Shown: positions 25,089-33,983, counted from the first letter of the stretch. The stretch is DNA of 64,000 nt from Variovorax boronicumulans (GCF_019352895.1 NZ_JAAAFX010000008.1:62001-126000); one strand, 5' to 3'. Notes: a model not told the origin generated them from the letters alone. Numbers and translations are program-made.

Positions 25089-25823
25089 TCAGACGCTGAG
25101 ATAGGCGCGACGGACTTCGTCGTTGGCCGCCAGTTCGGCCATCGTGGCCTGGTAGCGGATCTGGCCCTTCTCGAGCACGTAGGCCCGGTCGGACACCAGC
25201 TCGGCGAAGTGCATGTTCTGCTCCGACAACAGGATGCTCACGCCCTGCGCCTTGAGCTCGAGGATCATGTTGGCCATCTGCTCGACGATCACCGGCGCCA
25301 CGCCTTCGGAGGGCTCGTCGAGCAGCACCAGGTAGGGGTTGCCCATCAGCGTGCGCGCGACCGTGAGCATCTGCTGCTCGCCGCCGCTCATGCGGCCGCC
25401 GGGGCGGTGGGGCATCTCGCCCAGGTTGGGGAACAGCTTGAACAGCCGCTCGGGCGTCCACACGGGCGCGGCGCTGCCGTCGTTCCAGCGGCGTTCGGGC
25501 TGGCGGCCGACCTCGAGGTTCTCCATCACCGTGAGGTCGGTGAACACGCGCCGGTCCTCGGGCACGAAGCCCAGGCCCAGGCGGGCCGCGACGTGCGGCT
25601 CGCTCTTCGAGATGTCCTGGCCCAGGAAGCTCACGCTGCCCTTGCGCTTGGCCAGCATGCCGATCAATGTCTTGAGCGTGGTCGACTTGCCCGCGCCGTT
25701 GCGGCCCATGAGCGCCACCACCTCGCCGCGCCGCACCTCGAGGTCGACGTCGTAGAGGATCTGTGCGGCGCCGTACCAGGCGCAAACCGATTTCGCCGAC
25801 AGCAGTGTCTCGTGCGTGCTCAT
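25089..25823 (-). CDS. livF: ABC transporter ATP-binding protein, LivF type
   Basis: 244 residues. Walker A GRNGAGKST (about residue 42), signature MSGGEQQML and Walker B LVLLDEPSEGVAP identify a LivF-type ATPase of the hydrophobic amino-acid (HAAT) family. It pairs with the LivG-type ATPase two bases upstream. In this operon the likely cargo is nicotinate or a related pyridine carboxylate, not branched-chain amino acids; that is inference from context. Confidence 0.9.
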   Translation of the reverse strand: MSTHETLLSAKSVCAWYGAAQILYDVDLEVRRGEVVALMGRNGAGKSTTLKTLIGMLAKRKGSVSFLGQDISKSEPHVAARLGLGFVPEDRRVFTDLTVMENLEVGRQPERRWNDGSAAPVWTPERLFKLFPNLGEMPHRPGGRMSGGEQQMLTVARTLMGNPYLVLLDEPSEGVAPVIVEQMANMILELKAQGVSILLSEQNMHFAELVSDRAYVLEKGQIRYQATMAELAANDEVRRAYLSV

Positions 25824-25825
25824 GC

Positions 25826-26623
25826 TCAGGCTCCCACCGCGGCATTGACTTGCGCGGCTTTCTCTGCGATTTTTTCGAATGTCTTGCCGCTGCCGAAGTA
25901 CACCTCCTGCACCTTCGGATGGTCGCGGATCTCCAGCGGCTTGCCCTGCGCGATGAGCCGGCCGCGGGCCAGCACGATCATGCGGTCGGCATAGGCGAAC
26001 ACCACGTCCATGCTGTGCTCGGTGAAGAGCACGGCCATGCCGCGCTGGATCACCAGCTCCTTGGTCAGCGCCATCAGCGAATTGCGTTCCTTGGGCGCCA
26101 TGCCCGCGGTGGGCTCGTCCATCAGCAGCAGCTTGGGCGCGTTGGCCATCGCGATGGCCAGCTCGACGCGCTTGACGTCGCCGTAGGCCAGCTCGCTGCA
26201 GGGCCGATCGGCTTGAGCTTTCATGCCGACCTGCTCGAGCAGCGCCAGCGCGTCCTCGCGCCGGTGGTCGGCCGCGCGCCGCCACATCGAGAACAGCTTG
26301 CCGTCGTGCGAGAGCAGCGCCATCTGCACGTTCTCGACCACGGTCAGCGAGGCGAAGGTCTCGGCGATCTGGAAGGTGCGGCCCACGCCCATGCGCCAGA
26401 TCTCGCGCGGCTTCAGGCCCACGAGTTCCTGGCCGCCGAGCCTGATCGAACCCTGGTCGGCCTTGAGCTGGCCGTTGACCATGTTGAAGGTGGTGGACTT
26501 GCCGGCGCCGTTGGGGCCGATCAGCGCCAGCAGCTCGCCGGGCGCGAGGTCGAAGCTGATGCCGTCGACGGCCTTGACGCCGCCGAAGGACTTGCCCAGG
26601 TTGGTGACTTGCAGGAGGGTCAT
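25826..26623 (-). CDS. livG: ABC transporter ATP-binding protein, LivG type
   Basis: 265 residues. Walker A GPNGAGKST near residue 37 and the BCA_ABC_TP_C tail HPKVQEVYFGSGK-like C-terminus are typical of LivG; the Walker B segment reads LLLMDEPTAGMAP. It forms the ATPase heterodimer with the LivF-type protein. It is third from the start of the transporter genes and 88 bp behind the fused permease. Confidence 0.9.
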   Translation of the reverse strand: MTLLQVTNLGKSFGGVKAVDGISFDLAPGELLALIGPNGAGKSTTFNMVNGQLKADQGSIRLGGQELVGLKPREIWRMGVGRTFQIAETFASLTVVENVQMALLSHDGKLFSMWRRAADHRREDALALLEQVGMKAQADRPCSELAYGDVKRVELAIAMANAPKLLLMDEPTAGMAPKERNSLMALTKELVIQRGMAVLFTEHSMDVVFAYADRMIVLARGRLIAQGKPLEIRDHPKVQEVYFGSGKTFEKIAEKAAQVNAAVGA

Positions 26624-26711
26624 CGGGAATCTCGTTGGAAAGCGGTGCGCGCAGGCGCGCAGGGCAAGGCGCCCGGAGCGGCGACGGCGTGGAAAGAAAG
26701 CCCCCTGACCT

Positions 26712-28634
26712 TCACGCCTTCACCTCCCCGAGCGCCGGTGCTTCGGCCTTGGCGCTCTTGCGCCGGCGATCGACCATCTGCTTGATCGAGCCCGCGATCC
26801 CCTGCGGGAACAGCAGCACGAGCAGCAGGATGATCGCGCCGAGCATCGCGCGCCAGTAATCGGTGTTGCGGGCCACGGTGTCGTGCAGCCAGGTGAAGGT
26901 CACGGCGCCCACCACCGGGCCGGCCAGCGTCTGGATGCCGCCCAGCAGCACCATCACCAGGCCGTCGACCGACTTGCCGACCGCCATCGACTCGGGCGAG
27001 ATGCTGCCCTTCGAGAATGCATAGAGCGCACCGGCCAGGCCGGCCACCGTGCCCGCCACCACGAAGGCGGCCCACTGCATGCGCTTGACGTCGATGCCGA
27101 TCGCGTCGGCGCGCAGCACCGAGTCGCGGCCCGCGCGCAGCGCATAGCCGAAGGGCGAGAACAGCACGCGGCGCAGCCACCACACGCCACCGCCCACCAG
27201 CGCCAGCGTGACCCAGTAGTAGACGCGCTTGTCCGACAGCCACTCGGAGGGCCAGACGCCGGTCAGGCCGTTGCTGCCGCCGGTGAAGCTGTCCCACTGG
27301 TAGGTCACGGCCCAGGTGATCTGCGCGAAGGCCAGCGTGAGCATGGCCAGGTACACGCCCGACAGGCGCACCGCGAACCAGCCGTAGACGAAGGCGCCCA
27401 GCGCGGCGATCAGTGGCGCGGCCACCAGCGCCAGTTCCATCGGCATGCCGCTGGAGCGCACCAGCAGTGCGGCGCCGTAGGCACCGAGGCCGAAGTAGGC
27501 CGCGTGGCCGAAGGAGTGCATGCCGGCCGGGCCCATGATGAAGTGCAGGCTCGCGGCGAACAGCGCGGCGATCAGCAGGTCGATCATCAGCACCACGGTG
27601 TAGGGCGCGTTGGCCGTGAGCAGCGGCACGGCCGCCAGCACCAGCGCGAACAGCGCGGCGCCGATCACGTAGCCGCGGCCCGCGCGGCGCAGCGGTTCTT
27701 CCTGCATGCCCACGTAGCGGCTGGGCGCCTGCGCCCGGCCCATCAGGCCCCACGGGCGCCAGACCAGCACCACGGCCATCACCAGGAAATCGACCACCAG
27801 CGTGAGCTTGGAGAAGGAGACGGCGAAGCCGAAGATGTTGACCACACCCAGCCAGATGCAGATCGCCTTGAGTTCCGCGATCAGCAGCGCCGCGACGTAG
27901 GCGCCGGGCAGCGAGCCCATGCCCCCCACCACCACCACCACGAAGGCGGCGCCGATGGTGTTCAGGTCCATCTCCAGCGTCGCGGGTTCGCGCGGCAGCT
28001 GCAGCGCGCCGCCCAGGCCGGCCAGCAGCGCGCCGAGCGCGAACACCGCGGTGAACAGCCAGGCCTGGTTCACGCCCAGCGCGCTGACCATCTCGCGGTC
28101 CTGCGTGGCGGCGCGCACCAGCGTGCCGAAGCGGGTGCGCGTGAGCAGCAGCCAGACCAGGCCCAGCACCACCGGGCCGACCACGATCAGGAACAGGTCG
28201 TAGGAAGGGAACTGCCGGCCCAGGATCTCGACCGAGCCGCGCAGGCCGGGCGCGCGCGGGCCCAGCAGTTCGTCGGGGCCCCAGAGCCAGAGCACCGCGT
28301 CCTTGATGACCAGCACCAGCGCGAAGGTGGCCAGCAGTTGAAAGAGTTCGGGTGCCTTGTAGATGCGGCGCAGCAGCAGCACCTCGATCAGCGCGCCGAG
28401 CACGCCCACCACCACGGCGGCGAGCAGCAGGGCCGGCCAGAAGCCCAGGCTGCCGCCCAGCTTCTCGACCAGCGTGTAGGCCACGTAGATGCCCACCATG
28501 AAGAAGGAGCCGTGCGCGAAATTGACGATGCGCGTCACACCGAAGATCAGCGAAAGACCGGCCGCCACGAGGAACAGCGAGGAGGCACCGGCCAACCCGT
28601 TGAGCAACTGAACGACAAAACCTGAAAAACTCAT
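26712..28634 (-). CDS. Fused LivH-LivM ABC transporter permease
   Basis: 640 residues. The first half (to about residue 300) is a LivH-type permease starting SGFVVQLLNGLAGASSLFLVAAGLSLIFG in outline and ending VFVWRPWGLMG-like. The second half (from about 330) is a LivM-type permease with GPAGMHSFGHAAYFGLGAYG and GGIQTLAGPVVGA. The two permeases are usually separate genes; here one reading frame covers both. It makes the membrane channel of the transporter in the nicotinate operon. The join is a short hydrophilic stretch with RYVGMQEEPLRRAGRG. Confidence 0.9.
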   Translation of the reverse strand: MSFSGFVVQLLNGLAGASSLFLVAAGLSLIFGVTRIVNFAHGSFFMVGIYVAYTLVEKLGGSLGFWPALLLAAVVVGVLGALIEVLLLRRIYKAPELFQLLATFALVLVIKDAVLWLWGPDELLGPRAPGLRGSVEILGRQFPSYDLFLIVVGPVVLGLVWLLLTRTRFGTLVRAATQDREMVSALGVNQAWLFTAVFALGALLAGLGGALQLPREPATLEMDLNTIGAAFVVVVVGGMGSLPGAYVAALLIAELKAICIWLGVVNIFGFAVSFSKLTLVVDFLVMAVVLVWRPWGLMGRAQAPSRYVGMQEEPLRRAGRGYVIGAALFALVLAAVPLLTANAPYTVVLMIDLLIAALFAASLHFIMGPAGMHSFGHAAYFGLGAYGAALLVRSSGMPMELALVAAPLIAALGAFVYGWFAVRLSGVYLAMLTLAFAQITWAVTYQWDSFTGGSNGLTGVWPSEWLSDKRVYYWVTLALVGGGVWWLRRVLFSPFGYALRAGRDSVLRADAIGIDVKRMQWAAFVVAGTVAGLAGALYAFSKGSISPESMAVGKSVDGLVMVLLGGIQTLAGPVVGAVTFTWLHDTVARNTDYWRAMLGAIILLLVLLFPQGIAGSIKQMVDRRRKSAKAEAPALGEVKA

Positions 28635-28688
28635 CGGGGATCCTTGGGGGACGCTTTATTCATTCGTGGGGGCCGCCGCACGCGGCCG

Positions 28689-28720
28689 CCCGAGGCGACA
28701 CGCCGTGCGCGTCGCTCGGG
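28689..28720 (-). other. Intercistronic stem-loop between the binding-protein and permease genes
   Basis: CCCGAG(G)CGAC pairs with GTCGCTCGGG around an 11-base loop. It sits 13 bases past the binding-protein stop and before the permease start. Such hairpins often protect the upstream message and raise binding-protein output. Its loop region resembles the dispersed repeat (GCGACACGC..GTGCGC). Confidence 0.55.
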
Positions 28721-28732
28721 GGCGAGCCGCAG

Positions 28733-29938
28733 TTACTCGGCGGGGCGCATCTTCTTGACTTCTTCGTCCGAGGGCTGGAACTTGGCGCCGTCGAGGTACA
28801 CGTAGTCGACCATCACGCCCTTGCCGTTCTCGTTCTTGGTCTTGCCGACGTACGCACCCATGGTGGACTGGTTGTCCTGCGGGCGGTAGCTGAACTTGCC
28901 GAAGGGGCTGTCGACCTGCAGGCCCTTGAAGGCCGCGATCAGCTTCTCGGTGTCGGTGCTGCCGGCCTTCTTGATGCCGACCGCGAGCGAGTGGATCGCG
29001 CTGTAGCCGACCACCGAGCCCAGGCGCGGGTAGTCCTTGAACTTGGCCTGGTAGGCGTCGGCAAAAGCCTTGTGCTCCGGCGTCTTGAGCGAATCCCACG
29101 GGTAGCCGGTCACGATCCAGCCGTTGGGCGCTTCGTCCTTGAGCGGGTCGAGGTACTCGGGCTCGCCGGTCAGCACGCTGACCACTTCACGGCCCTTGAA
29201 CAGGCCGCGCGTGTTGCCTTCGCGCACGAACTTCGACAGGTCGGCCCCGAAGAGCACGTTGAAGATCGCGTCGGGCTTGGCATCGGCCAGCGCCTGCGCC
29301 ACGCTGCCCGCGTCGACCTTGCCCAGCGGCGGCGCCTGCTCGGCGACGAACTCCACGTCGGGCTGCACGGCCTTGAGCAGCTGCTTGAAGGTCGCGACCG
29401 AGGACTGGCCGTACTCGTAGTTGGGGTAGACCACCGCCCAGCGCTTCTTCTTGAGCTTGGCGGCCTCGGGCACCAGCATCGCGACCTGCATGTAGGTCGA
29501 CGGGCGCAGGCGGTAGGTGTAGCGGTTGCCGTTGCTCCAGACGATCTTGTCGGTCAGCGGCTCGGCCGCCAGGTAGAAGAACTTCTTCTGCTTGGCGAAG
29601 TCGGTCAGCGCCAGGCCGGTGTTCGACAGGAAGGCACCGGTCAGCACGTCGACCTTCTCGCGCGAAACCAGTTCCTCGGCCACGCGCACCGCGTCGCCGG
29701 GGTTGGCGTTGTCGTCGCGGCTGATGAGCTCGAGCTTCTTGCCGTTGACGCCGCCCGCGGCGTTGATCTCGTCGATCGCGAGTTCCATGCCCTTCTTGTA
29801 GGGCTCGAGGAAGGCCGGTTGCGCCTTGTAGCTGTTGATCTCGCCGATCTTGATCACGCCCTGCGCATGCGCGGGAACGAGGGCGGTGGCGAGCGTGGCG
29901 ACGGCGGCCGCGCTGAAGACATGACGCAATGGGTTCAT
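28733..29938 (-). CDS. ABC transporter substrate-binding protein, LivK type
   Basis: 401 residues. Signal peptide with cleavage near VPAHA/QG. The mature protein begins VIKIGEINSYKAQPAFLEPYKKG, a type I periplasmic-binding fold of the Peripla_BP_6 family, with ELVSREKVDVLTGAF and a C-terminal domain ending SDEEVKKMRPAE. It captures the substrate for the fused permease and the two ATPases. The position in the operon suggests nicotinate or nicotinamide as ligand; related proteins bind aromatic acids as often as amino acids. Confidence 0.9.
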   Translation of the reverse strand: MNPLRHVFSAAAVATLATALVPAHAQGVIKIGEINSYKAQPAFLEPYKKGMELAIDEINAAGGVNGKKLELISRDDNANPGDAVRVAEELVSREKVDVLTGAFLSNTGLALTDFAKQKKFFYLAAEPLTDKIVWSNGNRYTYRLRPSTYMQVAMLVPEAAKLKKKRWAVVYPNYEYGQSSVATFKQLLKAVQPDVEFVAEQAPPLGKVDAGSVAQALADAKPDAIFNVLFGADLSKFVREGNTRGLFKGREVVSVLTGEPEYLDPLKDEAPNGWIVTGYPWDSLKTPEHKAFADAYQAKFKDYPRLGSVVGYSAIHSLAVGIKKAGSTDTEKLIAAFKGLQVDSPFGKFSYRPQDNQSTMGAYVGKTKNENGKGVMVDYVYLDGAKFQPSDEEVKKMRPAE

Positions 29939-29993
29939 CGGGAAACTCCTGAAGAGGTCGGACACAGAAAAAACAATGCGAGGGTGCGGGGGG

Positions 29994-30578
29994 TCAGCGC
30001 AGGCCGTCCTGGCCTTTGATCTCGCCATGCTGCAGCCCGCCGATGCGCGGCAGCGGACGGCCGCTGTCGGTCACGGCCACGGCCACCACGATCTCGTTGG
30101 CGCGCGGCGCATCGGACACGCGGGCTTCGATCGCGTCGAAGTGGCTGCGCACGAAGGCCGCATCCTTGTGGCCCAGCGGCACGTCGATGGCGGTGCCCAG
30201 CGTGCCGCGCTTCTTGGCCGAAGGCACCAGCGCGGCGCCCTTCTCGACCGCCACGCGCAGCGGTGCGCCCAGCTTGGGATGCAGGATCGCGGCCGCATGT
30301 TCGAGCTCGCCGGCCTCGCCCACGATCGCGGCCTTGCCGTAGCTCTGAGCGTCGGCGGGCGCGATGCCCAACGCGGCCACGGCCTTCTGGCCCAGCAGCG
30401 CGCCGAGTTCCTCGCCGATGGCGATCAGTTCGTCGAGGTTCTCGCTGTAGCGGCCCGCGTAGGGGTTCTCGATCACGGCGATGGCGACGGCACGGCGCGT
30501 GGGCGGCGTGACGTCCTGGCCCATTTCCTTGCGGGTCTCGTCGACCTGGATGACGAGCTTGCGGATGTTGGCGGTCAT
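29994..30578 (-). CDS. DUF1185 family protein (amino acid synthesis family), copy 1
   Basis: 194 residues. It belongs to the DUF1185 family, annotated without evidence as amino acid synthesis. Landmarks are AIAVIENPYAGRYSENLDEL near residue 30, SYGKAAIVGEAGELEHAAA near 85, and the ending KGQDGLR. It shares these with the next gene, so the two are ancient paralogues. Such proteins occur with cyclic-amide and pyridine degradation genes. A role in a step after ring reduction or opening is inference. Start chosen at MTANIRKLV. Confidence 0.8.
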   Translation of the reverse strand: MTANIRKLVIQVDETRKEMGQDVTPPTRRAVAIAVIENPYAGRYSENLDELIAIGEELGALLGQKAVAALGIAPADAQSYGKAAIVGEAGELEHAAAILHPKLGAPLRVAVEKGAALVPSAKKRGTLGTAIDVPLGHKDAAFVRSHFDAIEARVSDAPRANEIVVAVAVTDSGRPLPRIGGLQHGEIKGQDGLR

Positions 30579-30606
30579 GTCTTGATCTTCCTTGGTTGTC
30601 TCGGGC

Positions 30607-31248
30607 TCAGCGCAGGCCGTCCCATTTGCTGATGTCTTTCGCCAGCAGGCCGCCGACGCGCGCATGGACACGGTAGCCGGTGCTCATCGCGAGGATGAAG
30701 ACGATCTCGTCGGCCGCCGGCGCGCCGGGCACGCGCACCTCGATGGCGTCGAACTGGCCGCGCACATAGCTGGCGTTGATGTTGGTCAGCGGCACGTCGA
30801 GCGCGGCACCGGGCGGGCCCACCTTCTTGGTCGAGGGCACGATCGACAGCGCGTTGCCAGGCTGGCCGCTCTTGTCCTCGGCCTTGCCGGCGGTGTAGGC
30901 CGCGCGGTCGCCTTTCCAGCCGAGCAGTTCGCGCATCGCGTAGCCGCCGGGCACATGCCACAGCGCACCGTGCTCGAGCTCGCCCGCGGCGCCGACGATG
31001 GCCCCCTTGCCGTAGGTGGAGATGGCTTCGAGCGGCACGTCCATGGCCGCGTGCAGCCGGTGCGCCATGTCCACGCCCACCGGGTCGAGCAGCGCCATCA
31101 TCGGCAGGATGTCCGGCTCGTAGCGGCCGGCGAAGGGATTGGTCATCACCACGCCGACGGCGCCACGCACCAGCGGCGTCGCGGCGCGCGGGCCGAACTC
31201 GTGGTGGATGTGCTCGACATGGGTGAAGACGCGACGGATATCGATCAT
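30607..31248 (-). CDS. DUF1185 family protein, copy 2
   Basis: 213 residues, paralogous to the protein encoded just downstream: VVMTNPFAGRYEPDILPMM, TYGKGAIVGAAGELEHGAL and the same Gly-Leu-Arg end (KWDGLR). It is longer by an insertion around residues 105-130 (VPGGYAMRELLGWKGD). The two may form a heteromer. It lies 22 bp after the UPF0280 gene. No catalytic residues are established for this family, so the function remains open. Confidence 0.8.
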   Translation of the reverse strand: MIDIRRVFTHVEHIHHEFGPRAATPLVRGAVGVVMTNPFAGRYEPDILPMMALLDPVGVDMAHRLHAAMDVPLEAISTYGKGAIVGAAGELEHGALWHVPGGYAMRELLGWKGDRAAYTAGKAEDKSGQPGNALSIVPSTKKVGPPGAALDVPLTNINASYVRGQFDAIEVRVPGAPAADEIVFILAMSTGYRVHARVGGLLAKDISKWDGLR

Positions 31249-31270
31249 GGAATGAAGGCCTGTCTTTTCG

Positions 31271-32170
31271 TTAAGCAAATACTGAACCAACTGCAGCAGC
31301 CGGCACGTTGGCGCGGATGGAGCATAAGGGTTCGACCTGGCGCCATTGCCCCTGGCAAACCAGCACCGCGGCCCAGATCCGGCCCTGCCGTTGCAGCGCC
31401 TGCGCACGGCGCGCGCCCGCATCGAGTGCACGGCGCACCGAGTCGGGCGCCAGCGGCGGCACCTCGACCGTGACCGGGATGTCGCCGAGGTCGCTGTCGT
31501 CCTTGCAGTCGCGCGCCGGCAGGCGCCGGATCGCGGCATCGTCGACGTCCACTGCATTGGCGATCACCGTGGCCGCGGCATCGGCCTGCGACGCGGTCGC
31601 GGCCAGCACCGTCACGCTGTCGGCGATGCCCAGCGAGAAACTCCGGCCGCGCCAGCCGCTGGTGGCGACGCCGCGCACCGGCTGGTCGGCCCGGATCTCG
31701 AACTGGCCGTCGGTCGCGAGCGGGCCGGTGTCGCGCAGGTCGAAGCGCGCCAGGTCGGCGAACAGCCCGACGCGCGCCGAGCGCCCCGGCGCCAGGTGCA
31801 GCGCGATGTCGCCGCCGTTGTTGACCCAGGCGCGCTCGATGCCGGGCCGGCGGTAGAACGCGACGATCTCCTCGGCCACCGCGCCCGCGACCGCGGCCAT
31901 GGGTGTGATGAAGGCCTCGCTGAACGGCGCGCAGGCCTGCCACATGCGTTGTGCGACCGGACCCTGCAACGGGCAGTGGGCACCGACGGGCGCGCGCAGC
32001 GCGGGCAACTCGCGCACCAGCTCGGCCAGCAGCGGCTCGAAGCGCGCCCAGGCCGCCGCATGCGCATCGGCCACGGCCGCGGCTTCCCCCTCGGCCTCGA
32101 TCAGCAGATCGATCGGTCCGTGCTGGAAGTGCCAACGCTGGGCGTCGAGCTGGCGGCGTTCGGCGTGCAT
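31271..32170 (-). CDS. UPF0280 family protein (ApbE superfamily)
   Basis: 299 residues from MHAERRQLDAQ. The family core is visible: APVGAHCPLQGPVAQRM, EAFITPMAAVAGAVAEEIV, ERAWVNNGGDIALHL and GIADSVTVLAATASQADAAATVIANAVD. UPF0280 is related to ApbE, the FAD:protein FMN transferase. It follows the 6-hydroxynicotinate reductase homologue by 13 bp. My recollection is that the E. barkeri reductase carries covalently bound flavin, which would make a maturation role attractive, but no canonical ApbE target motif is seen in the partner. Confidence 0.75.
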   Translation of the reverse strand: MHAERRQLDAQRWHFQHGPIDLLIEAEGEAAAVADAHAAAWARFEPLLAELVRELPALRAPVGAHCPLQGPVAQRMWQACAPFSEAFITPMAAVAGAVAEEIVAFYRRPGIERAWVNNGGDIALHLAPGRSARVGLFADLARFDLRDTGPLATDGQFEIRADQPVRGVATSGWRGRSFSLGIADSVTVLAATASQADAAATVIANAVDVDDAAIRRLPARDCKDDSDLGDIPVTVEVPPLAPDSVRRALDAGARRAQALQRQGRIWAAVLVCQGQWRQVEPLCSIRANVPAAAVGSVFA

Positions 32171-32183
32171 GGAACGGCCGGCG

Positions 32184-33806
32184 TCAGCCCAGCATCGGGG
32201 GCTGGCCCAGCGGCCAGGGATTCGCATCGTCGATGCGCACCCACTGCCGCGCGGTCGGCGCACCGTCGTCCTGCCAGGCGCCGCGCGACAGCGCTTCCTG
32301 CAGCGGGAACACATGCTCGACGTGGCCGCCCAGCGCCGCGTAGTCTTCGAGCCGCATGCTGAATTCGATGGGTGCGACGATGGCCGGCGTGGGCACGGTG
32401 CCGAAGCTGTTGTCGGGCATGCGCATGACGTCGACCATCACCGTGATGCCGCCGCCCGGCCAGACATAGGCCGGCGCGCCGCCGCAGGTCACGTTGACCA
32501 GTGCGCGCTTGATGGCGCGCGTGAGCAGCACCGGGTTCTCGGTCACGCCGGCGCGCAGGCTGCCGCCCGCACCGCCGAGGAAGAGCACGGTGCACAGCGA
32601 GGGCTCGCAGTTCTCGCCGATGCGCTCGACGATGCGGCGCACCTCGGGCGGCATCGGCTGCTCGACGGGCTTGAGCGCCTCGTCGAGCACGTACCACTGG
32701 GCGTGCTCGCCGGTGGTCGAGGTCATGAGCAGGCGCAGGCCGGGCTTGGCCACGCCCTCTTCCCAGCCCTCGATGATCGCCAGCGGATCGGCGATGTCGG
32801 TGCCGCCCCAGCCGTCGCCGGGATTGGCCACCTGGAAGTAGCGCCCGGGCGTGGACTTGCGGCCCAGCATCTTGATGCCGGACTCGGGCATGTCGAGGCA
32901 GCGCCCGGCCTGGTGCTGCGTGAGCACGCCGGTGATGTGGTCGTCGACCACCACCACCTCGTCGGCCACGCCCGCGAACTGGCGCGCGAAGATGCCGACC
33001 GCAGCCGAGCCGCAGCCCACGCGCATGCGCTGCTCTTCCACGCCGTTGACGATCGGCGCCTTGCCGGCCTGGATCACGAGGCTGGAGCCGCCGTCGATGG
33101 TGCACTCGACCGGCTGCTTGTTGCCCAGCCGCTGCATCAGCTCGGCCGTCATCCGGCCTTCCTTCTTGCTGCCGCCGGTGAGGTGGTGCACGCCACCCAG
33201 CGACAGCATCTGCGAGCCGTACTCGGCCGTGGTGACGTGTCCCACGACCTCGCCCTTGTAGCGCACGTTGGCCTGCTCGGCGCCGAGGAAGCGGTCGGTG
33301 TCGATCTTCACCTTGAAGCTGCAGTAGCTGAAGATGCCCTCGGTCACGACCGTGACCATGTCGACGCCCTGCGCCTTCGAGCCGACGATGAAGGGCGCGG
33401 GCTTGTAGTCGGGGTAGGTGGTGGACGAACCGACGCCGGTCACGAAGACCTCGTCGGCATGCAGCAGGTCGCCGTTCCAGTCGGCCTCCACCGCATCGTC
33501 GCCTTCGGCCGCCGGTTCGGCGCCTTCGCGCGCGAAGGGCACCAGCGCGGGCGCGGGGCTCTGGAGTTCGCGCCGCAGCAGCACCACCGGGTCGACGCGC
33601 ACCAGCACGCCGGCGCGGTTGGCATAGCGGTCGCAGGCGCCGGTGCGGCCCTCGGAGATCTGGCACAGCACCGGGCAGGCGTTGCACTCGACCTTGGCGA
33701 CGCTCATTTTTTCGCTGCGCGGCGGCGCCTTGCCGAAGCCCGCGGTATCGGCGGCCGTGGGAACGTCCATGCCCGGCAGGCCATCTGTCTTGGTGTGTTC
33801 AGTCAT
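32184..33806 (-). CDS. hnr: 6-hydroxynicotinate reductase homologue
   Basis: 540 residues, first gene of the leftward operon. The N-terminus carries C41, C44, C48 and C58 (CNACPVLC then GACDRYANRAG), a probable [4Fe-4S] site. The large remainder has glycine-rich segments such as VFVTGVGSSTTYPDY and GGSKKEGRMTAEL. It reduces 6-hydroxynicotinate to 1,4,5,6-tetrahydro-6-oxonicotinate with ferredoxin in E. barkeri; the call rests on family recognition and on the enamidase, ferredoxin reductase and nicotinate dehydrogenase nearby. The ATG at 33806 has AGAGAG upstream; an in-frame ATG at 33851 lacks one. Confidence 0.72.
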   Translation of the reverse strand: MTEHTKTDGLPGMDVPTAADTAGFGKAPPRSEKMSVAKVECNACPVLCQISEGRTGACDRYANRAGVLVRVDPVVLLRRELQSPAPALVPFAREGAEPAAEGDDAVEADWNGDLLHADEVFVTGVGSSTTYPDYKPAPFIVGSKAQGVDMVTVVTEGIFSYCSFKVKIDTDRFLGAEQANVRYKGEVVGHVTTAEYGSQMLSLGGVHHLTGGSKKEGRMTAELMQRLGNKQPVECTIDGGSSLVIQAGKAPIVNGVEEQRMRVGCGSAAVGIFARQFAGVADEVVVVDDHITGVLTQHQAGRCLDMPESGIKMLGRKSTPGRYFQVANPGDGWGGTDIADPLAIIEGWEEGVAKPGLRLLMTSTTGEHAQWYVLDEALKPVEQPMPPEVRRIVERIGENCEPSLCTVLFLGGAGGSLRAGVTENPVLLTRAIKRALVNVTCGGAPAYVWPGGGITVMVDVMRMPDNSFGTVPTPAIVAPIEFSMRLEDYAALGGHVEHVFPLQEALSRGAWQDDGAPTARQWVRIDDANPWPLGQPPMLG

Positions 33807-33906
33807 CGTGGCATCTCTCTTGAAGCGTCCTGCAGCACGTGCAACAAACATGCCGGTTCCACGCTTGTGCGCAATTTGTCATTTGTGTAGCATCCACTCC
33901 ACTTTC

Positions 33907-33924
33907 ATGTGGTGTTCACTACAT
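33907..33924. promoter_or_regulatory. Candidate TetR-type operator
   Basis: ATGTGGTGTTCACTACAT is an inverted repeat with one mismatch (8-bp arms, 2-bp centre). It lies in an AT-richer patch about 100 bases upstream of the reductase start and 225 bases upstream of the ferredoxin reductase start, in the divergent region of the nicotinate locus. The TetR gene at 35072 is the obvious candidate to bind it. Confidence 0.5.
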
Positions 33925-33983
33925 TGGACGCATGAAATGTACCGATCCGGCCCGATGCTTGCATGGGTGTTTTCCTAGGGTCC

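Noticed and set aside
25089..29938. Branched-chain amino-acid uptake as the role of the first Liv system
   Set aside because: HAAT transporters carry many substrates, and this one is embedded in a pyridine catabolic operon, so the default name would mislead.
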